Origin: Adiantum capillus-veneris
Lineage: Eukaryota; Streptophyta; Polypodiopsida; Polypodiales; Pteridaceae
DNA length: 64,000 nt
Assembly (NCBI GenBank): GCA_014529385.2
Contig: CM043963.1
Coordinates: 5,865,501-5,929,500, forward strand
Direction of reading: 5' to 3'
Shown one piece after another: positions 42,311 through 53,828 of the stretch (the stretch's first letter is position 1; every line of letters begins with the position of its first letter). The notes under the pieces are model-generated. The model was not told the DNA's origin and did not search any database. It was given only the letters and a program-made list of their open reading frames with translations. Both the position numbers and the translations under genes were made by a program.

Positions 42311-43592
42311 GCGTAGCGCATATAGGTACAAATTGATTGGTGATGTCTTATACATGAAAGGGGCTGATCTTGTGTTGAGGCGTGTACCTTGGCGGGAAGA
42401 GCTTTATAGAGTGTTGGAGGAGAATCGTGAAGGCGCATGTGGTGGACATTTTTCTCTAAAGATCACCTTACATAAGATCTTGCAAGAGGGGTATGTATGG
42501 CCTAGTTTGCACAAGGATGTTCACCATTGGTGTAGGTATTGCAATAGGTGTCAAGCATTTGGGAAGAGATTGTTGAAGCCAGAGTTACGAAAAACCATCA
42601 TGGCGTTTGATGTGTTTGAAAAGTGGGGGATTGATGCAATAGGCCCGTTACCTATCACAAGGAGGGGCAAAAGCTATATTTCGACTATAGTGGACTATCT
42701 CTCAAGATGGGCAGAGGCTATAGCAGTAAAACAGATCACTGCAAAGGATGTGGCAAAATTTGTGTATGATGAAATATGTTGCAAGTTTGGGGTGCCACTT
42801 GAGCTACTTTCGGATAAGGGTCCAGGCTTTAGAGCTAAGATGCTAGACTTTTTATGCGCGAAGATGAAGATTAGGCATCAGCATACCACTCCTTATTACT
42901 CGTAGTGTAATGGCTTAAATGAAAGATTCAATGGTGAGTTGGTACAAATTCTTTCGAAAGTGACAGAGCACCAAGGAAAGAATTGGGATTTGGAATTGCC
43001 TAGTGCATTAGGGGCTTTTCGTATTTCGGTGAAGACAGGTACAGGGTTTACTCCATTTCATTTGGTGTATGGAAAGGAAGCACTATTGCCTGTGGAAGTA
43101 GAGTTGCCTAATGTCAAGATGCTAGAGAAGTTTCTTGGGCCACCTAGTGATGCGTTCAAAGAGAGGCTCTTACAGTTACAAGAGGTTCAGCTGGATAGGA
43201 TGAGTGCATTGGAACATTATGGGTAGATGCAGGATAAGACTTTGGCAAAGATAAATGAAAAGTTCAAAAGTAAGGGTATCAAGAAGCATGACTTGGTTTT
43301 GCGCTACAACAGTAAGCTGGACAACACCTTCCAAAAGAAGTTTCAAATTAAGTGGGAAGGCCCTTTCAAGGTAGTGGAGTGTTTTCCGAATGGTACTTAT
43401 CAGTTGGCTAACCTGGATGGGATTCTACATAAGTCAAGGGTAAATGGATTACGTCTTAAATTATATCATGCGAGGTTAATGATGGTGGAGGAAGATGAGC
43501 TATCCGTGGAGCAAGTAATGTATGTGAGGGACGAGGAGACCTGTGATGCGACGAGTTTCATATCTCTTTTTGCTATTGTTGATCATGAATGA
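42309..43592 (+). pseudogene. A2 integrase, three open pieces
   Basis: One frame with TAG near 42903 (CAG in A1) and TAG at 43224-43226. Zinc finger: NREGACGGHFSLKITLHKIL to CRYCNRCQAFG, with Asn-Arg replacing the first His region. Core: KWGIDAIGPLP, LELLSDKGPGFRA, NGLNERFNGE. C-terminal domain: FQIKWEGPFKVVECFPNGTY, LHKSRVNGLRLKLYHARL. Ends at TGA 43590-43592, 28 bp before the 3' LTR; the GGGAATAGG just before it may be what is left of the polypurine tract. Confidence 0.88.
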
Positions 43593-43620
43593 TCTAGCAG
43601 GCTAGGGAATAGGCAAATTA

Positions 43621-44756
43621 TATCAGGAGTTTTTTGGAGCAAGAGATTGCACATATGTACATACCCATGCATGGAGCATCAAATAAAGGATTGCCCATTT
43701 TCCAGAGCCAGGTGGTTACGTAGGGCCCACATGTGTACAGGTAGGACACCATGTACATAATGCATTGATTTTCACTATCACCAGTACCAATGTGCTTTTT
43801 CTATAATAATGAGGAGTTGGTAGCACGTAAAACGTCTTGAGGAATCTATCTGCGGGCCGATGACAGGAGGTAAGCAAGTGCGTCAAATGGCATCTAGTGG
43901 TGTCAGGAGGTCGAATGGGGTCAATACTTGCACGTGGATAAGTACGGGTACAACGTGGATATTTTCTTGTGATAATTATGCAGAAAGGTCATCATGAGGA
44001 CCATATTTTGGGGCCACTTCACGTGGTTGCGGGATGCATTATTCAAAAAAGCTGAGTGCCAGGTGTGCGGATGATGCAAAAAGGTGACAACTATGCACTG
44101 CGAGGTCAGTTTTTGGCCTATTCGGGGTCCGTTTGAGGTCAACTAAAGGCCAAGGGTGCCCAAGTAATAAAGCTAAGTGTGGTAATTGAAAAAACTGAGA
44201 GAAGACCAGAAAAAACATGGAGAAGAGAGGAGGAACAACCACAACTGTGTTTTTGGGGTTTTTGGATCTTGTTGTGGCCGTAAACTGCTCATCCGAGGTC
44301 GGATTTGAGCACTTTGACATTGTAGATTGGGGTTTTGGGCCGTTTTGAACGCGATGGCACTGTCCATTTTGCCAAATTTCTCACTGTTTTTTTTTTGTTT
44401 TGGCTGTGTAAGTTTCTCTTATGAACAAAGCTTCTGATCCAATTTGTGATTGTACGTATCTGGTATGTTTTACCCATATTGTGTGAGATATTTGCCCCAT
44501 TGGTGTTGGCCCAAGATCAATTGTATCTAAACATTAGAAATTCTCCTCTTTTGAGCTGCGTTTTTTGGGTGTGTGTCTCTGTGTGGAGTGGGCAAGTGGA
44601 TAGTCTCTCTCCTCTCACTCCATCGGTGTGTTCCCTATCTCGGCCAGGTGGATTGTGTAAGCCGAGTGGTTCCCCATAATGTGTGTGTGTGTATCTTACC
44701 GAGAGTATGTGTAGGGTCATTATAGAGGCGTTCTGTGTGTTTCCATCCCGCTCACA
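43621..44756 (+). repeat. 3' LTR of A2
   Basis: Starts TATCAGGAG (TG changed to TA) and ends CCGCTCACA, followed by CCGT. Aligns along its full length with 36945-38076. Confidence 0.9.
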
Positions 44757-46688
44757 CCGTCTTCCAAAGAAACATGTATCAAAAGATTATTAAAAAGTTT
44801 TCATTATTCTTCAAGAGAAATAAGAAAGAGAGAGAGAACAAGAGCATGCTAGGCTGAGGAACTTTCCTTAAATTTTTAGAGTGTGTACCCAGGCTATGTG
44901 CTCTTACGCATCTTATGCCTAAATTAGAGCTTATCGTATAAGCATTCCACAATTTCCGTTATGACTCTCTCATCGAGAGAGGTAACAGAAAAACAAAAAA
45001 CTCATTCTGACCCACCTACCATCATGCAGGGGTCGTGATTGTATGAGGAAAACTTAGCATTGGAACTTTGCCCGTAAAATAAGTTCTAGAATTAGGTTCC
45101 TTTTAATGTTGTTGTGTGTTGCTAACAACCAACAATCATATTAAACAATCCATCACTTAGTCTGTCCTTGATAGAGTTGCACGTGTGATAGCAGAAGCGT
45201 GATTCATGAGGTGGTAGAATTGAATCCACCTAACTAGCATGTCTTGCATGCAAAATTGTAAGCCCTCAACGAGAGTGATGGCTGCAAACGTGAGAGCCAA
45301 CAAAAGTGCCTTGCTCGCTTCACGTAAAGCTGTCAAAGCACTTTGATTTTCACAACATATAATATTGTCCAAAATAAATATGAAAATATGAAAAAACATG
45401 CAAAACTTAAAATTGTATAACCTGGGTATCCTGTTGTGACCAGTTGTCTTGAAATTCTAAAGGAAAAACTCGTTGGAAGATGGCTCATAGCCATAGGTGC
45501 TGTGCAAGAGAGAGTTGTTCTGTATATCATGTACCCCCTTTTTGCATGTAATGAAAGAACATGCTGACAAACAAAAAAATTCCTCCAAGGTTTTATGCTC
45601 ATAGCATAAGCCAGACGAGAACATTTCAATGCAAGATGCTGAATTGGAAGCCTTGCTTCCCTTAACAACTTATGGATTTCAGGTTTTTGGTAGGTTGGGT
45701 GATTCCGGTGCAGAGCTAGATGAACTGTGCAAGGGAGTTAGCATATGCATTATTCAAATACAGTTGCATGGAATTTAAAATCATGGCAATTTTTTCCCGA
45801 TTCGTATGCTAAAAGCATATTCCAAACTGTGGAAAGCACGATGCCAAATACCAAAAGGGAAGCCTTGCTTCACATAAGTACTCATGTAGTTTTGATGCGG
45901 ATAGCAAACAAATACTCTTGCCAGTTGATAAGGGCATTGCAAAAGAAAGAATGTGATTCACTCAAATCGAAGAAAGTTTGAGTGCAATTTCTTGTTGTAG
46001 TTATGTCATCTAAAAGCTCCATCAGTCGCCGGTTGCCCTTATTCCTTGCCTTGACAACTTCTTGGTCACTTTGGACTTTTTGCAATTGCTGCTCCCCTCA
46101 AACATTCAGCAAATGCAATTTCGGCTCCAACCTTGGCCGCCTTCGATACACCATGGTCCCGGCCGATTCGGCAAGGAAAACGAGTCTCGGCCCTTGCAAA
46201 TTGATAGGGACAAGGGGTGGAAGGGTGGCATGGGCGGCCACTCCAGTGGAGACTTGGAGAAAAAAATATATATATATATTTTTTAAAAAGACTTCTTCTG
46301 GCTATGGTGCTGCAGAGCATCAACGAGACCAAGAATAGGAGCTTGTCTGCGATCCATTTCTCTACAACACTCAGTGGTATGACGAGTTTCTCTCCCCATG
46401 GCCAAGAGACCTCAACGACACCAAACATGCAGCAAAACTCTTTGGTCGACCCTGTTCTCCCTCCCCGACACAAGGGACACTACCCACGGTCCTCCATCTT
46501 GCCCGACACAGGCGGCCATACCCGTGCTGTGGCTCGGTTTCTTTCCCTTCAACCTTCTTGGCTTCGTCATTAAATTGCATGAACATGCATGCATTACATG
46601 CAATTCCCTGTGGCCTCAAAAGATCTTCCATCCTCTCTGTCGAGCCTTGATGAAACTCCATGCAACCATGCTGCACCTTTTTTGCTAA
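44757..46688. other. Unassigned segment with coding-like scraps on the minus strand
   Basis: No intact gene. On the minus strand, short stretches read like protein: KAAKVGAEIAFAECLRGAAI (about 46070-46150), KARNKGNRRLMELLDDITT with SHSFFCNALINWQEYLFAI (45885-46060), and LREARLPIQHLALKCSRLAY (about 45600-45668). They lie in different frames, so they may be exons or frameshifted pieces of a captured host gene. A run of TA/T near 46265-46285 is low-complexity. Confidence 0.3.
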
Positions 46689-46691
46689 GAA

Positions 46692-46765
<74 letters not shown>

Positions 46766-46766
46766 A
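46689..46766. repeat. (GA)n microsatellite
   Basis: GA repeats with a few interruptions, about 78 bp. It produces a spurious Ser/Leu frame on the minus strand. Confidence 0.95.
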
Positions 46767-46832
46767 AAACATGCCTTGAGAAATTGATCTTCTCCCCGCC
46801 ATGGCTCCACCCTCTTTCCTCCTCTCCACCTT

Positions 46833-46844
46833 GCTCTGATACCA
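46833..46844 (-). other. Primer-binding site, initiator tRNA-Met type
   Basis: The minus strand reads TGGTATCAGAGC, the classic plant retrotransposon PBS. It starts one base after the end (TCCTTTCA) of the short LTR at 46846-47001. The internal region would run to lower coordinates, where no gag or pol is visible. Confidence 0.8.
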
Positions 46845-46845
46845 G

Positions 46846-47001
46846 TGAAAGGACAAGGGAACTAGAACATGATCATCACCACCCAGCCATGCCCTATATA
46901 GGCCCTTGGCCTTCTATATATAGGGACCCCCTTGACTGCATGTCCGTCCTAGCCCTCGGCCCTAGCCCATGGCCGTGACTGGTCCTACCATTGTCCTGAC
47001 A
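46846..47001 (-). repeat. Short 5' LTR (156 bp) next to the tRNA-Met PBS
   Basis: Minus strand starts TGTCAGGACAATGG and ends TCCTTTCA, with a TATA-like CCTATATATAGAAGG inside. The size suits a TRIM-like or a small chromovirus-related LTR. The LTR at 59666-59810 has a similar start (TGTCAGGCCAAGGG) and size. No second LTR of this element is seen nearby. Confidence 0.55.
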
Positions 47002-47445
47002 CCAGGTGCAAGCAATGCAAGCAAATTCCAAAAAGAGCTCCAAGTAAAGGCCATGGGAGGAGAAACTCACCCATCATTTCTTTTTTGAACCTCCTAGAAG
47101 TACCCCCTATAAAAGAATGTAAATGTGAAAAATTGAGGGCTTTTTGGCTTGAGGGTGTGATTGAAAGTTGCAAGCCTGTGTAGTGTCAAGCTTGCCATTG
47201 AAGCTGCATACTTGATTGTACTATTTCCCTATGCAATAATACCACATATTTGCCCCTGTCTCTCATGTTGCTTCTCCCCATTCCCCTCCTTTTCTCTCGC
47301 TCTTTGTGTATTTACCGGTGTTGCAGAGGGTTTGCCTACAGCATGAAGGGTGATACCAAGAGGGCAGAATTGGGGTGCTTTGTGAGTCGGAAAGGGTGAG
47401 TTGAGCAGTGTGGGTGCATTTGTGCTGCAAGGTGGGAGATAGTTC
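47002..47445. other. No recognisable feature
   Basis: Non-coding by eye. A TATA-like CCTATAAAAGAATG occurs at about 47106-47119 without a gene behind it. Confidence 0.4.
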
Positions 47446-47620
47446 ATACTCTGTGTAAATCCTAATTGCACAATAGCAATCAATCCCCTGAGTTGTGATG
47501 TTGTAATGATATTTGTAAAATGGCCAGTGGCTGTCTCACACAGACCTTTACAAATATCATTACAACATCGCAACTCAGGGGATTGATTGCTACTCTGGAA
47601 TTAGGATTTACATAGAGTAT
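47446..47620. repeat. Long hairpin: 74-nt arms, about 27-nt spacer
   Basis: Left arm 47446-47519 and right arm 47547-47620 are reverse complements with about five mismatches. A transcript would fold into a nearly perfect stem of MIR-precursor or foldback-element size. No coding content. Confidence 0.9.
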
Positions 47621-48574
47621 TACTACACTAGCTCGGAAAACTAATAGAGTACAAATGTGGTTTCCGGCTACGTGTCCGACCAATTGGGTGCCTGTTTGAT
47701 CTTTCCTCAAACACTTGCCTTGAGTAGCCGACTATTGATTCAATTGGGTGGCCTAGCCACTTTGTAAGGGTGCCACATTGGGTATACATATTGTACAAGC
47801 TTACAATGAGTCCTCAAAAGGGCACCACATTGGGCATACTCATCGGGCAAGGCATTGCTAGATTCCATATGGTTAATACATTCCTACCAAAGCTGTGCCT
47901 AACACAACATTTGGTATTTAATGACAATATCAGCATCTTGGATAATTCCACATGACTTTAAGATGCAAGTATAGGTGATTGCATTTGCCGGAAGGCATTC
48001 CCTTCGCACTCGGTTGTTTATTGCTTGTATTAGCTTCTCGGATGATGCCAAAAATTATCCAGGTCAGCAGTGCCTGCAACTGACACTGGCCTCAATCCAT
48101 ATTATCGCATCAACTTGGACTCTATTTGACAAGCCGTAAATTCATTTAGACTTTTCAAGCTGCATAGAATGCATACAAACCCTGCTGAGGTTGTTAAATT
48201 CCCAAATGGCACACCAATCGAGGCGATTGACCTGACACGAAACTGGCCCCCAGGGAAACTTAAACTGGTAATAACTTGGCAACCAGATCTTTGATTACTG
48301 ATCTAAAAAGATCGATGTGCTCCACAATGTGAGCACTTTAGGCCCATGCATTCACTTCATTTTTGTCCGCTCAGCTACAGTTGCCCAATCCGGTATAGAT
48401 CCGCCATCAACTCAAATTTAAAACTACCATAACTTCTTTATCGTAGCTCCAATATATGATCCATAAAGACATGCTCGTAGAGCACCTTGAGCACTACAGT
48501 TCTATCCCATAAACATTGATTTCTTATCACTTTAGATGTCCCACTTTTAGCATTAAAAAATAAGTTCTAGCCCC
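47621..48574. other. Unassigned, possibly part of the D LTR
   Basis: No gene recognised. If the LTR of element D extends left of the TTAA-flanked insertion, part of this stretch belongs to it, but its other end is not visible. Confidence 0.35.
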
Positions 48575-49855
48575 TTAACACTGGACGTGTAACCTAGCAG
48601 GACATAAAAGTGTCCTTTCAGGGTTTTGGAAAAAAATTCCAAAACCATAGTAGATCCACTCATTTAGAAACTTGTAAGATTTCTCATCCCTTGGTCACTA
48701 CAAGCCTCCAAAGTTGATGGACCAGTGCATTTTGCCCAAAACTGCAATTTCTTATGGTTGATTGCATATAAATAAGAGTGGGGATTTTTGTAGGACATGA
48801 GATAAAATGCCTCGTTAACTTCAATGGGTTGGTGATCAAAACATATGGTTGCTTTTACCTCACTAATGTTTTTTTGGGCAAAAACAATAGGTACAAAAAA
48901 ATTGCATTTTTACCATTCTTTGGACCGATCATCAAAGTTTCTATAGTCACAGCTCAATACAGATACTGTATACATGTTTTTTTAGTTCCTTTTGGACCTT
49001 TGGATTCAAAAGGAGCCATGGAACATGTCAAAAGGACAATGAATGCCTTACTAAGTGGAACCTTGGGGGCAATGATAAAGTGCTAAATACAGCAAACATG
49101 AAAAAACTAGTTTTAGCATTATGACCTCTAGAAACCCATAGAAACTACTTAATATCTAGCCAAGTTTGTAGTTTATGATTAGATATGGTTACTACCTACA
49201 AAATACATAGAATTGGCCTAAGAAACTAGCAATATTGAGAAAGTTATACTTGCTACTTTAAAACGTCTCGTATTCTTCAGCAATCAAAAAACTCAACCAT
49301 CATCATATACTATGCTATATAGCGTATTAGGTCCCCCAAAACTCAAGGAAGATTAGCTTTATGTTAAAAATTACACTTACACAATAAAAATTTAATTTGG
49401 ATAATAAGAAAGCCACCAAAAAAATCATAAAAGTGCTAATTTTGACCAAAAAACAGGATTATGCAATTCTTGTAAGTTGGTCATAACTTTCAATTTTGAC
49501 ACTTAGCTCTCCCTACAAGCATCAAAACATGTTGAGAACTATGAAGGCTTATCCTCTAGCAATTTAAACCTCACAAACATGAAGTTTAGAGTGGTATAGT
49601 TTCAAAAAATTGAAAAAAAACCAAAAAATAGGACCCGCTTTTTCACACAATTTAGGTTCAAAAACATTGTGCAAGAGTAAGGTTAATGGTGACATCAATA
49701 CTCCAAAAAAAAAAGTTTATAAGGCAACGTTATGGATATATAGCACCTAGAAATTCATTTTCATACTCTTCAAATAATTCAAGCAAAATGGTCACTTAAC
49801 AGGACACAAAAGTGTCAAAGGACATAAAAGTGTCATGTTACCATTCTAGTGTTAA
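48575..49855. mobile_element. TTAA-flanked, piggyBac-like non-autonomous element
   Basis: TTAA at 48575-48578 and 49852-49855 flank ends that are imperfect inverted repeats: CACTGGACGTGTAAC at the left and, reverse complemented, CACTAGAATGGTAAC at the right. GGACATAAAAGTGTC-type words sit just inside both ends (48600 and 49800-49834). The body is AT-rich, about 1.27 kb, with no transposase; the longest plus-strand frame (48778-49086) resembles nothing I know. TTAA targets are typical of piggyBac-type transposons. The mobilising enzyme is not in this window. Confidence 0.55.
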
Positions 49856-50010
49856 TGCTGATCTGGCATACAAAAAGCTTAAAACTAGCTTGTTATCAAG
49901 CCATGATCGCTGATCAATAATCAAGTAGACTTCAATCAGGCACAATGTGCATCCTTTTGATAAATTTCCCATTATGGAAGCGGAGCTGCACGACATCCAC
50001 CCCCTTTGAA
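49856..50010 (-). other. LTR start and polypurine tract of gypsy element D
   Basis: Minus strand: TTCAAAGGGGGTGGA (50010-49996) then TGTCGTGCAGC from 49995, the expected polypurine tract and LTR start after the D pol stop at 50044. The LTR runs left and seems to be interrupted by the TTAA-flanked element. Confidence 0.6.
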
Positions 50011-50043
50011 CCTGCACAGCCTCCGGTCTGTGCCAGCCGGTCT

Positions 50044-51212
50044 TCACTTAATCAGCATTATCAAAAGATCATCAGCCACATCGTTTGACACATACATATC
50101 CTTGTCTTGTGGAGGTTGATCTGAACTGAGATCTTCAAGAACAATCTCACCTTCTTGATTCTTGAACAACTTAACCCTTTTTGCTGCAATAGGCACCTTG
50201 AGCATAGTGCAGTCAAGCTCACATAACTTATATGTCGCATTATGATAAGCATGAAGCACCACATATGGTTCAAACCATCGTTTAACCATCTTATGCATAG
50301 TAGTATATTGGTTCTCCAAGATATTGTCATAAACAAGTACCAAGTCGCCGTCTTCAATAGCGTGAGGTCGTAGACTATGCTTTCCATCAAATGCTGCTTT
50401 ATTCTTCAACCTTTCCTCCTTAAGCTTCACTTTAGCCTGGTCGATATCTTCTTGACACCTCTCAAGTTGGAAAATACTCAAAGCAAGCAAGTCTTCTGTA
50501 GTCATATCTTCTTCCCATGTCATTATAGTCTAAGATATAACTGCTTCCTTTGTAGGCATAATGGGTTTTTTTCCCATGCATTAACTCGAATGACATAAAA
50601 CCTGTAACAGAATTGTGTGTAATAGAATTGTGTGTAGTACAATCAACCCATAAAGAAAATGGTAAGAGCTTAGGCCAATCACCATTATGCCCTTGACATG
50701 CCTTTGCTAAGGATAAACAATAGGCGGATGCCCTCTTTCACTTTTCCATTTCCTTCTAGATTATATGCTATAGTGAGAGCTAGTTTAATGCCCAACCAAG
50801 CAAAGAAATCATGAGCTTCATCTGCATCTAGCTCCCCTCTATCAACAGTAATTTAACCAACACATCCATACCTGAAAATCACATCTTCAAGCAAGAACTT
50901 GCATACTAAACTGGTACCTTTGGTACGCAAAGCTCTGCCTTCAACCTAGTTACTAAGATCTTCTCTGGCACGAACAATATACCTCATCTCCCACACTCCT
51001 ACTGGCATTGTAATAAGGTCCACCACCCACTTGTAGTGCATAGCTAGTGGATAGGTGGGATGCAATCCATCTCGATGCTGCACATTAGAATACTGTTGGC
51101 ATACTAAGCATGTCTCCACAAATCGAGCCACATCCTTATACATACCCTTCCACCAATATCGATCTTTGATCTTGACAAAGGTTGCCCACACTCCTTTGTG
51201 TGTCCAATCCAT
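50044..51212 (-). pseudogene. Element D integrase fragments
   Basis: 51212-50946: zinc-binding part GVWATFVKIKDRYWWKGMYK and CLVCQQYSN with the start of the core VVDLITMPVG. 50945-50524 is degenerate core sequence. 50523-50044: C-terminal part with DGDLVLVYDN, MVKRWFEPYVVLHAYHNATY and AAKRVKLFKN, a GPY-like domain. It belongs to a gypsy lineage different from A and B. Confidence 0.75.
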
Positions 51213-52357
51213 AAATTTTCATGAAATTATTTGATAACCTACTATTGTTGCTTTATCACAAAAAACCCATTGCGGTACCCCTCCTGGGTGCTTTGGTTGC
51301 TTCCATAAATGTCCATCCTTCAAAAAATAGCCGTAATCCTTCTTTTTGATCCTTTTACACTCTTGATCAATCCACCCTTCATGCTTAGTAAGAGTGCTAA
51401 TGTAGCGCCCGATGAAAAGCCACTCTCCATCATAGAACTCCTAATAAAACACCTCAATATTACCACAATTTGCATGTAGATAAGAAGACGTGTAAAATTT
51501 CAATCCAACACCATCACTTGTGGTCAGCATATCTTATTCATCTTCAAACCTAGCTCTTGATAGAATATCTCCAACATGACTATCTCTACCTATAATATGA
51601 CAAAATTCAGGGTTTAAAGACTTAATATAGGCTATCCATCGCAGCATAGCAATATCCAGAGTAAAGCAGTTTGCAATCATCCCTATCAGAGGCAAGAAAT
51701 CCATCTCTACCATAAATGAAGCTCCAATAAATTATTATTTATCCGATTTTAGAACTGTAGCAATGTCCAAAAGTTATCTCTTGACCTGTGGGTATCCTCT
51801 TTGGTGAGCATTGAGCACTTTTTCTCCAAATTGAACCGCATACCTGTGCCCTTCTTCATCATCCTGACCTATAGCCCAACCAATACCTATCGCGCTAGTG
51901 CCAGCTATTAAAATTACTGGCCTTCCACATTCTTAGTCGACTTTCCTCAACGTAGAAGCCTCAATAAGCATCCTCTTTAACTTCATGATGGCTCATGTGT
52001 GAACTTCTTCCCAAACAAATCTTTTACCTTTTCTCAACAGTTGATAAAGCACTTTTGCAACATGAGCAAAATGTGGCAGCCAAATAAGATAGAATACACA
52101 TGCACCAAGAAACTAAACTTCACTAACAAAAGAGCACGTTTCCTTCATCTTTGGAATAGCTTCACCTTTAGCCGGACTTGGCTTTCAGGACTGCACATAT
52201 GCCCCACAATTAGAACCTCTTTAGCACCAAAAGTTTATTTTTTCCCTGAAAGTGCTAGGTTAACTTCTTCAAGCCTGGACAAAATAGCGTCACAGTCAAC
52301 AATATATTGAGCAACAAATTGTCAGCACCCCCTTTGATATTTTAACTCAACTTTTAA
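51213..52357 (-). pseudogene. Element D RNase H region, heavily degraded
   Basis: Expected position of RNase H between RT and integrase on the minus strand. Stops and shifts in every frame leave no clear motif; I infer its identity from position only. Confidence 0.4.
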
Positions 52358-53297
52358 TCATTCCTCACATCCTTTAATTGGTAGATCATCAATAAAAGCC
52401 ATAGTAACAAGAGGGATAAAGTCCCTTAATATCTTATTCATGCCATTCATCATATGAGCTACGGAATTAGTAGCACTCTGTGGTGGTGGCAGAGTGCACA
52501 TCCTTACCAACCCAAGAGGTGTACGCATCATAATAAGATTCCTGCTCTCCAAAGATAGCTGAAATTGATCATATCCAGAGTAAAGATCACCCATAGAGTG
52601 AATTGATCTACATGCAAAGGACTCAACAAATTCATCCGCGATTAGGCCAGTACCCACGTTGTGGATTGTTACCTTGCTAACCGACTGTATGTCTTGTATG
52701 AACCTTAAAGTACCAATTTTCTTTGGAACAGTGAACCATCGATTGGAGTATGGCGCACATAATGGCTCCAAAATTCCCATTTGTATCTTCTCATTAAGAA
52801 AATTGATAAGCTTTGGCAAGTGAGCTTTACGAACTAGAATACGATGTAAGCTCCATGGCATGTGAGGAACAATGAATATAACCATAGGTGAAACAACACT
52901 TGGATCCACACACCCAATCGCACTTGGCTCAAAAGAAAAAGCTGTTTTTGAGCATACCTTGAAAACACTTGATTTCCTCTTTGTTGAGAAAACCGTCTTC
53001 TCCAATCTTCAGCTGTTGTAATGTCTCCTTAGTGAATTTATGCCCAATGTTCTTTGGATTCCTGAGCATAGGCTATCGAGAAGCTTCTTTGATCACCCCA
53101 TCACCTCCTTCTGTTAGAGGTGTATCCACTAGTCTCACTTTCTTTGCAACAGTCTTGTACTTCGTCTCTACCTGTGCTTCAACTGCTTTACCCAAGTCAT
53201 CCTCAATATGCATAAGTGCCTCATATATGTCTAGCTCTTCATACATGTCCATTGAGTTCACTTTAACAACTTCAATTCCACTGCGTAACCTCCTCAA
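52358..53297 (-). pseudogene. Element D reverse transcriptase
   Basis: 53297-53073 holds the acidic spacer before RT (MYEELDIYEALMHIEDDLG). From 53005 RT motifs run: MPWSLHRILVRKAHLPKLIN, MGILEPLCAPYSNRWFTVPK, TLRFIQDIQSVSKVTIHN, MGDLYSGYDQFQLSLESR, MRTPLGLVRMCTLPPPQSAT and AFIDDLPIKG with the catalytic Asp pair. It is frameshifted between the two parts and ends near 52358. Confidence 0.85.
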
Positions 53298-53574
53298 GCT
53301 CTGTCATAGTTTCGACATAAGAAATCTTTTTTAATATTCCTGAAATCACATCATCTGGTTCAAGCACATCACATCCCTGCAATTCACCTTGAATACTTGA
53401 AACATATTGTTTCTCCCACTTAGGTAAATCATTAATTTTTTTTGTAAGATACTGAACCCTCAGACGTCAATCCCAAAAATCCTGAAGAGAAGATTTCTCT
53501 TTGCGAGAACTTCTCCTCACTTGTGCCACCATAGTCCCGCTTTATAGTGGCACCCCAAGAAAATCCTGAGAAAA

Positions 53575-53828
53575 TTTGTGTTCTTTGAACTCTTTGTGTA
53601 TCTTTGGCATTGAAAGATCACTTAAAATGTCTTTGTTCCTAGCATGATCAACACTTACAATAAAAAATTGAACCGCTTTCTTACCATATCAGCTCCGAAC
53701 CTTTGTGTTCTTTGAACTCTTTGTGTATCTTTGGCATTGGACGATCACTTAAAATGTCTTTGTTCCTAGCATGGTCAAAACTTACAATAAAAAATTGAAC
53801 CGCTTTCTTACCATATCAGCTCCGAACC
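53575..53828. repeat. 127-bp tandem duplication
   Basis: Units 53575-53701 and 53702-53828 both start TTTGTGTTCTTTGAACTC and differ at only a few positions. It lies in degraded element-D-like sequence. Confidence 0.9.

Larger units (their letters stand above)
36945..44756 (+). mobile_element. Ty3/gypsy Tat-type retrotransposon A2, both LTRs
   Basis: LTRs 36945-38076 and 43621-44756 (about 1.13 kb each) begin TGTCAGG/TATCAGG and end CTCACA, and CCGT flanks both ends (36941-36944, 44757-44760). The LTRs differ at several percent of positions by eye, so it is older than the B tandem event. The internal order is PBS, leader, small ORF, gag, zinc knuckle, protease, RT, RNase H remnant, integrase. 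An 838-bp deletion relative to A1 removes the end of RT, the first RNase H and the start of the second. Frameshifts and stops make it defective. Confidence 0.9.

Noticed and set aside
36940-44761. A 5-bp target duplication for A2
   Set aside because: The five flanking bases are GCCGT and CCGTC, so only the 4-bp CCGT can be supported.
48778-49086. 102-codon frame as the transposase of the TTAA element
   Set aside because: Far too short for a piggyBac enzyme, and without the expected acidic motifs.
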